From Corynebacterium sp. (lineage in GTDB: Bacteria > Actinomycetota > Actinomycetes > Mycobacteriales > Mycobacteriaceae): a stretch of 64,000 nucleotides of DNA. The stretch is from the NCBI RefSeq assembly GCF_030532715.1, contig NZ_JAUNKO010000005.1, positions 124,001-188,000 of the forward strand. The letters run 5' to 3'. Each line of letters opens with the position of its first letter. Positions within the stretch are counted from its first letter, which is position 1. Both the position numbers and the translations under genes were made by a program. A model generated the notes under the pieces. It ran no database searches, was not told the origin of the DNA, and worked only from the letters and a program-made list of their open reading frames with translations. This document shows positions 49,034-57,675 of the stretch, piece by piece.

Positions 49034-49051
49034 AAATGGCACCATCGACTG

Positions 49052-49093
49052 ATGGTTGGGATAAATGACAAGGTGGTTCCGGTGTTCATGTGA
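49052..49093 (+). CDS. Candidate 13-residue leader peptide of the ABC-F gene
   Basis: ATG 49052 opens MVGINDKVVPVFM and stops at TGA 49,091-49,093, inside the left arm of the stem that hides the ABC-F ribosome binding site. No Shine-Dalgarno is present; TAAAAAT (49,031-49,037) upstream could be a -10 placing the transcript start a few bases before the ATG. A second short frame (MAPSTDGWDK, 49,036-49,068) overlaps it. Confidence 0.4.
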   Translation: MVGINDKVVPVFM

Positions 49094-49150
49094 TCTCCAC
49101 TCAGCACCGCTGAGACGCGACCGCAGCTAGCTCTACGCCCCGGAGATCAC
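49090..49150 (+). promoter_or_regulatory. RBS-sequestering stem, candidate translational attenuator
   Basis: GTGATCTCC (49,090-49,098) is exactly complementary to GGAGATCAC (49,142-49,150), which carries the GGAG ribosome binding site of the ABC-F gene and ends one base before its GTG. Between the arms is an inner hairpin CTCAGC-ACC-GCTGAG (49,100-49,114) and an AGCTAGCT palindrome. Confidence 0.6.
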
Positions 49151-49151
49151 C

Positions 49152-50789
49152 GTGCCCGCAATTGTGCTCGAAAACGCGTCATTTTCATACGGTTCCCAAA
49201 CAATCCTTGACAACGTTAGTATCCACGTTGGAAACAGGGAACGCGCCTTCCTCATTGGCCCGAACGGAATTGGCAAATCCACGCTCTTAAAAATCGTTTC
49301 TGGTGACTTGCCGCCTGATTCTGGGAGGATCGTTTCCAGCGCAGCTGATTCGTACATTCCGGATCCAGAATCGTTTGACGGGACTATAGGCGAATTCCTT
49401 GATGCAACGCTCGCGCCATTCAAGCAGCTAGTTGCCCGGTTCGAGCAGCTTACGGCCGCCCTGGCGGCCGGCAAGACAGGAATCGAATCTGAGTACGACA
49501 AAGTTCTTACGCGAATGGGAGCGCTCGACGTATGGTCATTGGACGCCCGTGTAAAAACAACGCTCAACGGGCTCGGTCTAGCGGAGCTCGCTGCATCAAA
49601 TGATGAGCGGGATCTTGGTAGCCTATCGCCTGGGCAACGGGCGAGACTGAAATTAGCCGCAATGCTTGTTGTGCGCCCTCACGTACTGATACTTGATGAG
49701 CCAACAAACCACCTAGATTCCCAGGCAATCAACTTTCTGACCCAAACTATCAAGAACTGGGAAGGCCCCATACTAGCGACGAGCCACGACCGGGCCTTTA
49801 TCGAAGACACCGCAACCACAATCTACGATATGGACATCACAGTCTGGGCGGAATTGGCAAGGGCCGACGGCCAAGAGATTACCGGCATATACAAAAACAC
49901 CGGAAACTACACTGACTACTTAGCCGCAAAGGCAGCCGCTCAAGAACAACACCGGCAACTACACGCCATGCAGCAGGAACAAAAACGCCGGATACGCAAA
50001 CATCGGCACGACAGCATGAAAATTGCCCAGGGCGGGGTTCGCGTAGAAACCGCGACAGGCATTGAGAAAAAGTTCTTCGCAGACCGAGCAGCTGCAACAT
50101 CGGTAAAACGAACCCGCAATGACGATGTCCGGCTTAAACGCCTCGAAGCGCACGAAGTCCGAAAACCCCGTAACTACCAGCTGAAATTCCCCGCCCAAGA
50201 TCCAAGCTTTGGGGCAGGACTGGCAGTAACAGCGCGTCAAGCAACTGTGTACGGTCGGTTGAAGCCGGTGAGTTTCGATCTGGATCGAGGCGAACACCTA
50301 CTACTTACAGGGAGCAATGGGGCAGGCAAATCAACCCTGCTGAAATGTATTGCCACCGGCGCTCCACCTAGTTCCACGAACAGCGACGGGACTATCACCC
50401 GTATAGAAACAATCGGCTACGTCCCGCAACATCTTCCCACCGAACAGGATCCTGGGTTTAATGCAAACATCTGGAACAGCGGTATTGGTGTGCAAGGCAA
50501 AGGAATACTGCATCCTTCATTGTGGACAACCCCAATTGCACACCTGTCTGCCGGAAATCAACGCCGAGCCCAACTCGCAATCGCACTCTCAAGCCACCCT
50601 GCCCTACTCGTTCTTGATGAACCCACGAACTACCTCGACCTCGACACCATGCAAGCCCTAGAAGAAGCACTACGCAACTGGCAAGGAACACTCATCGTAG
50701 CCAGCCACGACCGCTGGCTCATCGAACACTGGCACGGCCGACACCTCCAACTCACAGCTTGGAATACAGCAGAAACAGCAAGAAGTTAG
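49152..50789 (+). CDS. ABC-F ATPase of the antibiotic-resistance type
   Basis: A 545-residue protein with two ABC domains and no membrane segment. First domain: Walker A GPNGIGKST (36-44), signature LSPGQRARLKLA, Walker B VLILDEPTNHLDS. Second: GSNGAGKST, signature LSAGNQRRAQLA, LLVLDEPTNYLD. The charged linker (about 255-315) between them is long, as in ribosome-protection ABC-F proteins that dislodge macrolides, lincosamides, streptogramins or pleuromutilins; OleB/TlrC-like actinobacterial proteins are the nearest type. It lies in the accessory region among pseudogenes, unlike the conserved ABC-F at 24-26 kb, and its leader is arranged for translational induction. Drug specificity cannot be read from sequence. 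Confidence 0.85.
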   Translation: MPAIVLENASFSYGSQTILDNVSIHVGNRERAFLIGPNGIGKSTLLKIVSGDLPPDSGRIVSSAADSYIPDPESFDGTIGEFLDATLAPFKQLVARFEQLTAALAAGKTGIESEYDKVLTRMGALDVWSLDARVKTTLNGLGLAELAASNDERDLGSLSPGQRARLKLAAMLVVRPHVLILDEPTNHLDSQAINFLTQTIKNWEGPILATSHDRAFIEDTATTIYDMDITVWAELARADGQEITGIYKNTGNYTDYLAAKAAAQEQHRQLHAMQQEQKRRIRKHRHDSMKIAQGGVRVETATGIEKKFFADRAAATSVKRTRNDDVRLKRLEAHEVRKPRNYQLKFPAQDPSFGAGLAVTARQATVYGRLKPVSFDLDRGEHLLLTGSNGAGKSTLLKCIATGAPPSSTNSDGTITRIETIGYVPQHLPTEQDPGFNANIWNSGIGVQGKGILHPSLWTTPIAHLSAGNQRRAQLAIALSSHPALLVLDEPTNYLDLDTMQALEEALRNWQGTLIVASHDRWLIEHWHGRHLQLTAWNTAETARS

Positions 50790-50901
50790 CAGAGCTCAGC
50801 AGGCAACAATCCACATCGGGTCTTAACGGCCCGCGCGCAAACCAACGATTCCGGCACCACCCTAGTGGTGAGATATATAGGGCAGTTACTCAAGCAACCT
50901 C

Positions 50902-51348
50902 TTAAGAGGTCAAGGTTGGGTAGCGCGAATCAACAATAAAACGCTGGCACACAACCTGAGTATCGTCACCGATATCCAGAGCCCCAACGCTGTCGACATA
51001 CTGCGGTGAGTTCCAAAACCGCTCATGCTCGACGCGCCAGGCGGATGCGTCGGTGTATCCCTCGCCCTCTGCGGTGGCATGGGCATCATCGACATCGGCC
51101 AGTCGGCACACGCGAATCTCCGTTGTACGGATAACACACACTACGTTGTCGTATGAGTCGACAACAGCCTCGAGGGCTCCTACCTCATCCTGCAGGTCAT
51201 AACCACTTGGATACTCGACCAAGAGGGATGAGGTCGCAGTTTTCACCTCAGAAAGGATCGCCGACACCAAAGCATCCCGAAGCGGCCCCGGGAAACCGAA
51301 CTCTCCACGAGGCAACTCAGACACAGGTCTTAATGATTCATCGGCCAC
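50902..51348 (-). CDS. ASCH-domain protein
   Basis: A 148-residue protein of the ASCH family (PUA-like fold, putative RNA or nucleotide binding). Landmarks: FGFPGPLRDALVSAILSEVKTATSSLL (compare the usual GxKtxT substrate loop), VVDSYDNVVCVIRTTEIRV and AHATAEGEGYTDASAWRVEHERFW. Relatives are often found near toxin or defence genes, but the physiological role is not known. It converges on the ABC-F gene. The annotated start codon has no strong ribosome binding site and may be slightly off. Confidence 0.85.
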   Translation of the reverse strand: MADESLRPVSELPRGEFGFPGPLRDALVSAILSEVKTATSSLLVEYPSGYDLQDEVGALEAVVDSYDNVVCVIRTTEIRVCRLADVDDAHATAEGEGYTDASAWRVEHERFWNSPQYVDSVGALDIGDDTQVVCQRFIVDSRYPTLTS

Positions 51349-51594
51349 CTGTTCACCCTACTTCAACAGCCATGTCAACGCTCAGCCGCACTACCGAATC
51401 GGTGTGCATCGGCCACCCAGACGAGCTCAACGGCCTGATTGAAAGCAGTAACAAGCAGAAATCTTATCCAAAAGCGGAGAAGCGTTCGCGGTAATCCTGA
51501 CTTCCATAACTGTTTTGTGGATTGTTGGGTGTCGCATTTCCGACCTGGTGGTTTGTTGTTACGGTGGTGCATTTTGGGGGTGAGTTTTTAAGTT
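51349..51594. other. Intergenic stretch without recognisable genes
   Basis: About 250 bases ending in a T/G-rich run (GGTGGTTTGTTGTTACGG and similar). It precedes a transposase-like fragment and may hold the left end of a decayed insertion sequence, but no inverted repeat pair could be established. Confidence 0.4.
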
Positions 51595-51801
51595 GTGCGC
51601 AAAGTCCGTGGCCGCACCGTTGTGTTGTCCCATATGGGTACTGCGCATGATGATCTGATTTTGCATACGTTGATTGACAAGACTGAGGGATTTTTGGGAT
51701 TAGACGCACAAATGAGTCTGGATACGCTGTGTCTGATGGTTTACGTGCGAGTGATCCACAGGAATGTCAGAAAACCAACCGCAAGCCGCATTCACACCTG
51801 A
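51595..51801 (+). pseudogene. Transposase fragment, IS1634-like N-terminus
   Basis: The frame reads VRKVRGRTVVLSHMGTAHDDLILHTLIDK, close to the N-terminal pattern of IS1634/IS4-group transposases (KVRGRRTVLEHIGSAHDDAELxxL). After about 35 residues the similarity ends and the frame runs into a 34-base segment (51,726-51,759) repeated at 55,214. Only a fragment remains, so the family call is tentative. Confidence 0.45.
51726..51759 (+). repeat. Imperfect 34-base direct repeat, copy 1
   Basis: Begins GCTGTGTCTGATGGTTT and ends GATCCAC; 31 of 34 bases match the copy at 55,214-55,247 in the same orientation. The pair brackets the AT-rich exporter genes and the desulfurase-like pseudogene. Confidence 0.75.
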
Positions 51802-52279
51802 AGCGAGGTATTCTGAAAGCTCAATTGCAAACCTTTAGGCAATTTTAATCTTTTGAATTTACGGCAGTAAAAACTCCAGCGGTGTAATGATCCTATCATC
51901 ATCTTCTCCTGTTACATGCTTCACCATTCGAATTATTGAAACTCCTCTGACAAGACCAGCGAGAGTTTAACACCAGTACCTTCAGTTGACCTAGCCGCAA
52001 TGCGTAAAGAATTCAGCAAACCAACAATAACAGATGGAACACCTAGATCAATCGCTGATGAAATACTACATTGCTCGCACGAATAACAGGTAACGAATCA
52101 AAACTGAATCCTCACCTCGCGAAGCTACTACACTTGAATGTACCACCTCAACTCCGGCACGTTGATGCAACTCAAGCTTAGTAAGATGACACACCTGCCA
52201 TCAATTTAAACTTCAACATTGGGTTCTTGTTGAATTGCGCCTAAAACCACATAAATTTCACATTCGATCAACAACCAAG
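51802..52279. other. AT-rich region with decayed sequence
   Basis: About 480 bases much more AT-rich than the core. On the minus strand two short frames, AIDLGVPSVIVGLLNSLRIA and RMVKHVTGEDDDRIITPLE, lie in adjacent frames directly downstream of the exporter ATPase gene and could be a frameshifted last gene of that operon. I do not recognise them. Confidence 0.4.
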
Positions 52280-53089
52280 CTACGAATTGAAATCAGATTG
52301 ATCGCCGACTCTTAATACGCCGTCTTCAAGCACGACTAGCCTATCTGCGATTTTGGAAAGCCGTACGTCGTGGGTAACAATTACGACTCCAGCACCTTCA
52401 TTCCGTGATGCTACCACCATTTGTTTAATGACGGCTTTACCAGCTTTAGAATCAAGATTTGCGGTAGGCTCATCTGCCAAAATTAACCGAGGACCTAACG
52501 CTAGGGCACGAGCAATAGACACGCGTTGCTTTTCTCCACCTGACAGGTCTGTCGGTCGTTTAGAAAGGTGATCTTCAAGCCCAAAATATGCAAGCAATTC
52601 AGCTGCACGCGCATTCGCAAACGTAGATTTCACTCCCGCATAACGCATCGGCAGCGCAACGTTTTCTTGCGCTGTCAGCGAATTCATAAGATTGAAGTGC
52701 TGAAATACAAATCCTAGATTAAGCAACCGCATCTTCGCACGATCAACTTCACGCATCGATGCAGTATCTTCCCCATTTATTCGGACGACTCCCGATGTCG
52801 GCGTGAGTAACAACCCCATCGAAAGCAACGCTGTTGTCTTTCCACCACCAGAAGGCCCTACAACCAGGACTATTTCGCCAACATCTACCCTTAAATTGAG
52901 TTCCCTAACTGCATAAACTACATTTGAACCTGTTCCATATTGATGTTTAAGGTTTTCTACTTCGAGGACCGGACCTTCAAAGCGCGCGGTAATCGGTCGA
53001 GCGCAACGCGGACATTTACTTAAAGTTAATCGCGATTTAATGCCCTCGAATGAACAACCACATACAGGACACGTATTGATCGGTAACAT
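52280..53089 (-). CDS. MacB/LolD-type ABC ATPase with N-terminal zinc ribbon
   Basis: 269 residues. The first 32 carry two CxxC pairs (C7/C10 and C26/C29, in TCPVCG and KCPRCA), a rubredoxin-like zinc ribbon rarely fused to this ATPase class. The ATPase follows: Walker A GPSGGGKTT (78-86), Q-loop VFQHFNLM, signature LSGGEKQR (182-189), Walker B LILADEPTANLD. The layout is that of MacB/LolD/FtsE exporters. AGGA lies about 6 bases before the ATG. It follows the FtsX-like permease gene by 25 bases. Codon and base composition are clearly AT-rich compared with the core, which suggests acquisition. Confidence 0.88.
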   Translation of the reverse strand: MLPINTCPVCGCSFEGIKSRLTLSKCPRCARPITARFEGPVLEVENLKHQYGTGSNVVYAVRELNLRVDVGEIVLVVGPSGGGKTTALLSMGLLLTPTSGVVRINGEDTASMREVDRAKMRLLNLGFVFQHFNLMNSLTAQENVALPMRYAGVKSTFANARAAELLAYFGLEDHLSKRPTDLSGGEKQRVSIARALALGPRLILADEPTANLDSKAGKAVIKQMVVASRNEGAGVVIVTHDVRLSKIADRLVVLEDGVLRVGDQSDFNS

Positions 53090-53114
53090 ATTGTTCCTGT
53101 TCTAGAAAATACTT

Positions 53115-54221
53115 TTATTGACGAAATGCCGCGGCTGGATCTAAACTTGCAACTCTACGCGCGGGCACTAAACATGAAAGGATAGCCATAACTACTGACC
53201 CAATTGCCATAGAGATTACTAAGTCAATTGGAATTGCCACCACAACATCTCCCACCCGTCCCTGAATTAACCGCTGCACTAAGTAAGTAGCCCCAACCCC
53301 AAGTACGTATCCTCCAATTCCCAATATGAGCGCTTGGATAATAACAATAAAATACAGCTGCTTTGGACGCACTCCTAATGCACGCAAGGTACCGAACTCA
53401 TGCATTTGCTCACTGGCAACGCTTAACACCGATAGCGCAATAAGTGCGAGGCCAACTATGACACCAATGAGGATCATTGTAATGAGCGGCCTGCCGACCA
53501 TTGAGCGGACTATTTCTCTACTATTTTCAGAAAATTCCTGTGCAGTTAATGCATCTACTCCGTCGATATTGCGGTTGATAGCGTCTCGCAATTCCTCCTT
53601 GTTGACTCCGCTTGAAGGTTCAGCAAGTACAAAAGAAAGACGATTACCAGCACGTAGTTGCGTTGCAGCCGCATCCGCTGAAATAAACGCATAAAAATTT
53701 CCTACTGCAGCCGTCTCTTCAGATAGCCCCACAACGGTGAATTCTTCATCTATTAGAGTCACACGATCGCCGAGTTGAATGTTATTTTTCTTCGCTAAAA
53801 CACTGTCGAGAACTGTCTCATCAGAATTTTCAATATTTCGACCATCCGCAAGAGCCCAAGGCCCACCGTCCGAATTATTTGGATCATAACCAATCAGGTA
53901 GTAAGCAGTTTGCGTTCCATTGTGGGCAAACGAAGACGGTACTCCCAAAATACTTGAAACACTTCCGGCCTCAGGAAGCGCTGAAATTTTGTCTTCAACT
54001 GTGGCGTCGAGCCAAGAAACAGAACGAAACATTTGATCAACTCCGGGCTGCACCACCCAAACTTTATCGTCGTGGTGATCGATGTATGTTGTTACTTGTT
54101 TCAGAGTCCCTATATAAATTCCTGACATCACTAAAATAAGTATGACTGCGAAAGTTACACCAAATAATGAAGTCAAGAATCTTGACCGCTCATTGATGAG
54201 ATTTTTTACTGCAATGAGCAT
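53115..54221 (-). CDS. FtsX/MacB-type ABC permease
   Basis: 368 residues: one N-terminal membrane helix (FLTSLFGVTFAVILILVMSGIY), an extracytoplasmic MacB-PCD-like domain (about 45-240), then three C-terminal helices forming the FtsX domain (GRPLITMILIGVIVGLALIAL to ALILGIGGYVLGVG and IDLVISMAIGSVVMAILS), ending VPARRVASLDPAAAFRQ, the usual coupling motif. It forms an exporter with the zinc-ribbon ATPase. GAAGGAG lies 8 bases before the ATG. A desulfurase-like pseudogene is immediately upstream in the same direction, so the original operon probably had three genes or more. Confidence 0.88.
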   Translation of the reverse strand: MLIAVKNLINERSRFLTSLFGVTFAVILILVMSGIYIGTLKQVTTYIDHHDDKVWVVQPGVDQMFRSVSWLDATVEDKISALPEAGSVSSILGVPSSFAHNGTQTAYYLIGYDPNNSDGGPWALADGRNIENSDETVLDSVLAKKNNIQLGDRVTLIDEEFTVVGLSEETAAVGNFYAFISADAAATQLRAGNRLSFVLAEPSSGVNKEELRDAINRNIDGVDALTAQEFSENSREIVRSMVGRPLITMILIGVIVGLALIALSVLSVASEQMHEFGTLRALGVRPKQLYFIVIIQALILGIGGYVLGVGATYLVQRLIQGRVGDVVVAIPIDLVISMAIGSVVMAILSCLVPARRVASLDPAAAFRQ

Positions 54222-54318
54222 CTCACCACTCCTTCAATATTGTGTTCCTTGTCAGTGAAAGCCCGCTACCGTTCCCAACCGAACGAGATACGTATCGCTG
54301 ACATCAAAATGTCTTTAT

Positions 54319-55210
54319 CTAATCCCATAGCCGACAATACATGAGACGATCCTTTTCCGAAAAGTGACAAGTTGACCCAGTACTTACACTGATTCCCAAT
54401 AAATCAAGATTTTCTGCCACGGTGGCTTCGCGCAGCCGCGGGATTAGAATGCGCAATGGCTCAAACAGTGTTGGTGCATTTGAGATGCGACGCACCTCAA
54501 ATAATAGACGAGAAGTTCTATCATCCCAATGTCCTCGAAGCCTTCGAAGGTGATGACGACTGGCTGGAGTTAATTCGTTATTCATGCATTGCTGTGCTAC
54601 AGCAGCAATAACACCTCCTACGTTTTGGGTGCCTGCACGAAAACCATTTTCATGGGATTCCCCAGTGATTAAAGCACGCAAGGCTAGACCAGGTCAAATC
54701 CGTAATGCACCCACACCTCTTGGTCTACTAAATTTACGTGCGGAAACGGCCGGCAAATCCGCATCTATATTTGGTAAATGCAATTTGCCTGCAGTTTGAA
54801 CTGTATCAACAAACTTAGGTACGTCGCGCCCCAAAAAGAGTTCTGCAACCTTGTGCAGAGGTTGAATCACATCAGTCTCATTGTTGGGTTGCCGCATACA
54901 CACCTATCGTGTGTTCGAGTGAAGTGCGTTTGCCACATGATTAGGAGAACTGACCCCATTTGATTGTAGGTTAACCAACGTTTCCGCAACGCCGGCCTAC
55001 ACCATCCTTTGAAGCATACGCAACGCTGCTGAGTGTTCAATACCGGTTACTACCACTAACGATTGGGTCCACGACTCTTCGAGCGAACCAAGAATCCCTA
55101 AATAATAGATTCTGTCCCACCACTGGTAAACACTACTTCGTCGTTCTCGCCGAGTAAACGGCTAGTCATTTGCCAAGCATCAAACAAAAGATTAGCAGCT
55201 AAACTTCCAT
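54319..55210 (-). pseudogene. NifS/class V aminotransferase-like pseudogene
   Basis: Four pieces of a cysteine-desulfurase-like PLP enzyme occur in the right order but in different frames on the minus strand: LLGENDEVVFTSGGTESII (about 55,180-55,090), VVTGIEHSAALRMLQ (about 55,060), VQTAGKLHLPNIDADLPAVSARKFSRPRGVGALRI with the PLP lysine (54,903-54,694) and GFRAGTQNVGGVIAAVAQ to SVSTGSTCHFSEKD with the catalytic-loop cysteine (54,681-54,319). At least three frameshifts or stops break it, and the N-terminal end meets the repeat copy at 55,214. Confidence 0.7.
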
Positions 55211-55213
55211 CCG

Positions 55214-55247
55214 GCTGTGTCTGATGGTTTGTGTGCGAGGGATCCAC
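55214..55247 (+). repeat. Imperfect 34-base direct repeat, copy 2
   Basis: Matches the copy at 51,726-51,759 at 31 of 34 positions. It lies between the truncated N-terminal end of the desulfurase-like pseudogene and the decayed IS256-type transposase, so it may derive from the left flank of that element. Confidence 0.7.
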
Positions 55248-55442
55248 CACTGGCACCGAAGGATAAATCTTCAATGAACTTCATGGCGAAGCACGACGCG
55301 GGTGACCTTGCACGGATCAAATCTATCGAAGTGTGGCTGCTGGCGAATCCTTCAACTTGCGTCATTGATTGATGATCTTGCTATTTCCACGCACGACACA
55401 GGCGATTTAGTCCGGGGTTTGTGTGCCATGCATCAATGAACC

Positions 55443-56612
55443 GTGGGCTGCAGGCGGAAATGGATGCCCCATGTCGGCTATGAGCAAACCGATTTGCGAA
55501 GGCACAGCGGCGGTAGACGCGGATCATTCCCGAAAATGGTTCCTCCAAGAAAAAAGTCGAATCGATTGACGGTACGTTGGACATTCACATTCCACGGGAT
55601 CGTGATGGTTTGTGCTCGCCGCAGATGGTTTTTGGAGGGCAGCCGCCGGCTGACTGACTTCGACGATATGATTGTCGGTTTGTGGCAGCCGGCGGTATGA
55701 CCGTCCGAGATATCCAACACCACCTCACTACAAGCTTGCGGGTGGATATCTCGCCGGATACCATCTCCGCAATCACCGATGCGGTGCTTGAGGGAGCCTT
55801 GGTCTGCCAGCAACGTGAGCTTGATGACCTCTCACCCGGTGAGCTTCCTCGACGCCCTACGGATTCAAGTCCGCGACGGCGGACGCATGATGAACCCGCA
55901 TCATGAATATGGCGGCTGCCATATTGCCATCGGCATGAATATGGGAGGTATCAAAAGCACATGCCTTAGGACCATGGATCCCCAAACAGGGCGCTTGGTT
56001 TTGGGCATCGGTGTGCGCTTAAACGTGTCAACCGAGGCAGCCAAAGGACGTCTTCATCGTTTGGCTTTGATGGGCTCAACGGCTTTACAAAAGGCCATGT
56101 GAGGCGACCTGGCCGAAGTCGATGGTGCAGACATTCAGTGGTCCATCTCATCCGGGCGGCCACCCGATAGGTGTCCTCCACCGACCGCAGGAGGGGCCAC
56201 CAAGCAACTCCGGGAAATCTACAACGCCCCCAAGTGTCGATGAAGCCAACACCACGTGACAGCGGTTCGAATCCAGCGGCGTTGGGAAAAAATATCCCCA
56301 ATCCGTCAAAGCCTAGCGCCACACCTAGGACCGATTCATCCCGTTGTTGAAAATTCCCGCCGGAAGCAAGCAAAGTTATCGTGTGCAATTCCCCAATCAC
56401 GATTCGGCAATCAACACACTTTCGCTGATGATCTGCACTATCGAAGATCGACGCGCCACACCACACAAACAAGAACACAACAACGCGTTGCTGCTACCGT
56501 CGGCCGACTCGTTGAAGGTCGAAAAGTCCCTCAATGGAAACAGGCTATACACCACATGGCAGTGGCCTACCTCGACCGCTTCGAACCATACATTGAGCAC
56601 CCCGAACTACCC
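55443..56612 (+). pseudogene. Decayed IS256/mutator-type transposase
   Basis: Ordered pieces of an IS256-family transposase appear in shifting plus-strand frames: HVGYEQTDLRRHSGG (cf. EHLGYxxxxxxGxGSGN), TLDIHIPRDRDGLCSPQMV (cf. xEIxVPRDRxGxFEPQIV), SRRLTDFDDMIVGLW, MTVRDIQHHLTTSLRVDISPDTISAITDAVLE, SFLDALRIQVRDGG, VVHLIRAATR, KQLREIYNAP, YPQSVKA followed after stops by DRFIPLLKIPAG, and a possible C-terminal WKQAIHHMAVAYLDRFEPY. Multiple stops and frameshifts make it non-functional. I could not define terminal inverted repeats. Confidence 0.75.
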
Positions 56613-56886
56613 CCATTTTCAACTCCCACACACAAACAACCTGACACGCTTCAAGGCGAGGTTGTTTTCCGAGGCCCCATCCCGAACGATCGTGCTGGTG
56701 GGCACTCAGTTCAAGGGCCCACCCCACTGCTGATGAACCCGGAAGCGCTAAATCACACGTGCTCTACCACTCCCGTTCTGGTACTATTAATCCCGAAGCC
56801 TCGGTGGAGCGCTATCTGTTGGAGTAATCCGGCAGGTATTCTCGCCGAGGCATTGATGTTTCTCTCCAGAGACGAAGGGGGTTGGC
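56613..56886. other. Gap between the IS remnant and the Abi-like gene
   Basis: About 270 bases with no convincing gene on either strand. It must contain the promoter of the Abi-like gene, but no clear -35/-10 pair stands out. Confidence 0.4.
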
Positions 56887-57582
56887 GTGCAAATTGGCTC
56901 CACATGGGTGCAGACATGGTTGTCTACGCCTCGGTGGAACTCATACCTTGTAGCAGCGGATAGTGATACGAAGTTGGCGCTTGAACTGTACGAATGGAAC
57001 CTGCGTCTAGCCCAAGCCGTCATGCATGATATTTCACACATTGAGGTTGGCATTCGTAACATTTACGACCAAACACTTACAACCTATTGGGGAGGGGAAA
57101 ACCACTGGCTATTTGATACCCACTCACCAGTTGTTATCCCCCTTATTCGTTCAAAGAATGGGCGACAGCTTGATCTAAATACGAGGAACCGGAGGAGCAT
57201 CGACGAAGCAAGGCGTCGCGTCCGAAGTAAGTCTCCAGAACCAGGACAAGTGATAGCCGAGCTACCTTTTGGATTCTGGCGGCACCTCACCAATGCGGCC
57301 CACGAGAAGACGCTGTGGGTGCCCTACCTCAACCACGCGTTCCCTAAAGGCACCAACCGCAAACAAGTCGAACGTGGACTGGCTTTGATCAACCTTGTAC
57401 GTAATCGTGCTTCTCATCACGAACCACAATTTTCTCCCACTAGGTGCGAAGAACTCATTAGGGCCAACAAAGCCATCGTTGATCTGGCTGCTATGCTGCT
57501 TCCGGAATTAGCTGATCATATTCATAGCACTAGCACCGTGAAAGAAACACTAAACAATCGACCGCATCAGCCCTTGCAATAG
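56887..57582 (+). CDS. Abi-like (AbiD/F, Abi_2 type) HEPN-domain protein
   Basis: A 231-residue protein with the Abi_2 landmarks: WLSTPRWNSYLVAADSD near the N-terminus, ALELYEWNLRLAQAVMHDISHIEVGIRNIY (31-60), PFGFWRHLTN and a C-terminal RNRASHHEP (172-180). The R172-x4-H177 pair is the HEPN ribonuclease signature, so RNA cleavage during phage infection is the expected activity of the family. GTG 56887 follows AAGGGGG. It converges on hsdR of the type I restriction system, forming a small defence cluster. Confidence 0.85.
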   Translation: MQIGSTWVQTWLSTPRWNSYLVAADSDTKLALELYEWNLRLAQAVMHDISHIEVGIRNIYDQTLTTYWGGENHWLFDTHSPVVIPLIRSKNGRQLDLNTRNRRSIDEARRRVRSKSPEPGQVIAELPFGFWRHLTNAAHEKTLWVPYLNHAFPKGTNRKQVERGLALINLVRNRASHHEPQFSPTRCEELIRANKAIVDLAAMLLPELADHIHSTSTVKETLNNRPHQPLQ

Positions 57583-57675
57583 TAGGAGCATTCGTACCCG
57601 TCCACGTCCAACGGATCCTAAGTAACCCGCACGAACTCGATTATCAGAATCTTCTGGCAGAAAACAACCACCTCC

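Noticed and set aside
50855..50870. CACCAC-CCTA-GTGGTG hairpin as terminator of the ABC-F gene
   Set aside because: Only a 6-bp stem without a following T-run on either strand.
54222..54318. Short minus-strand ORF MSAIRISFGWER as a precursor peptide for the exporter
   Set aside because: No ribosome binding site, 12 residues only, and it lies directly between the pseudogene and the permease; not enough to support a peptide gene.
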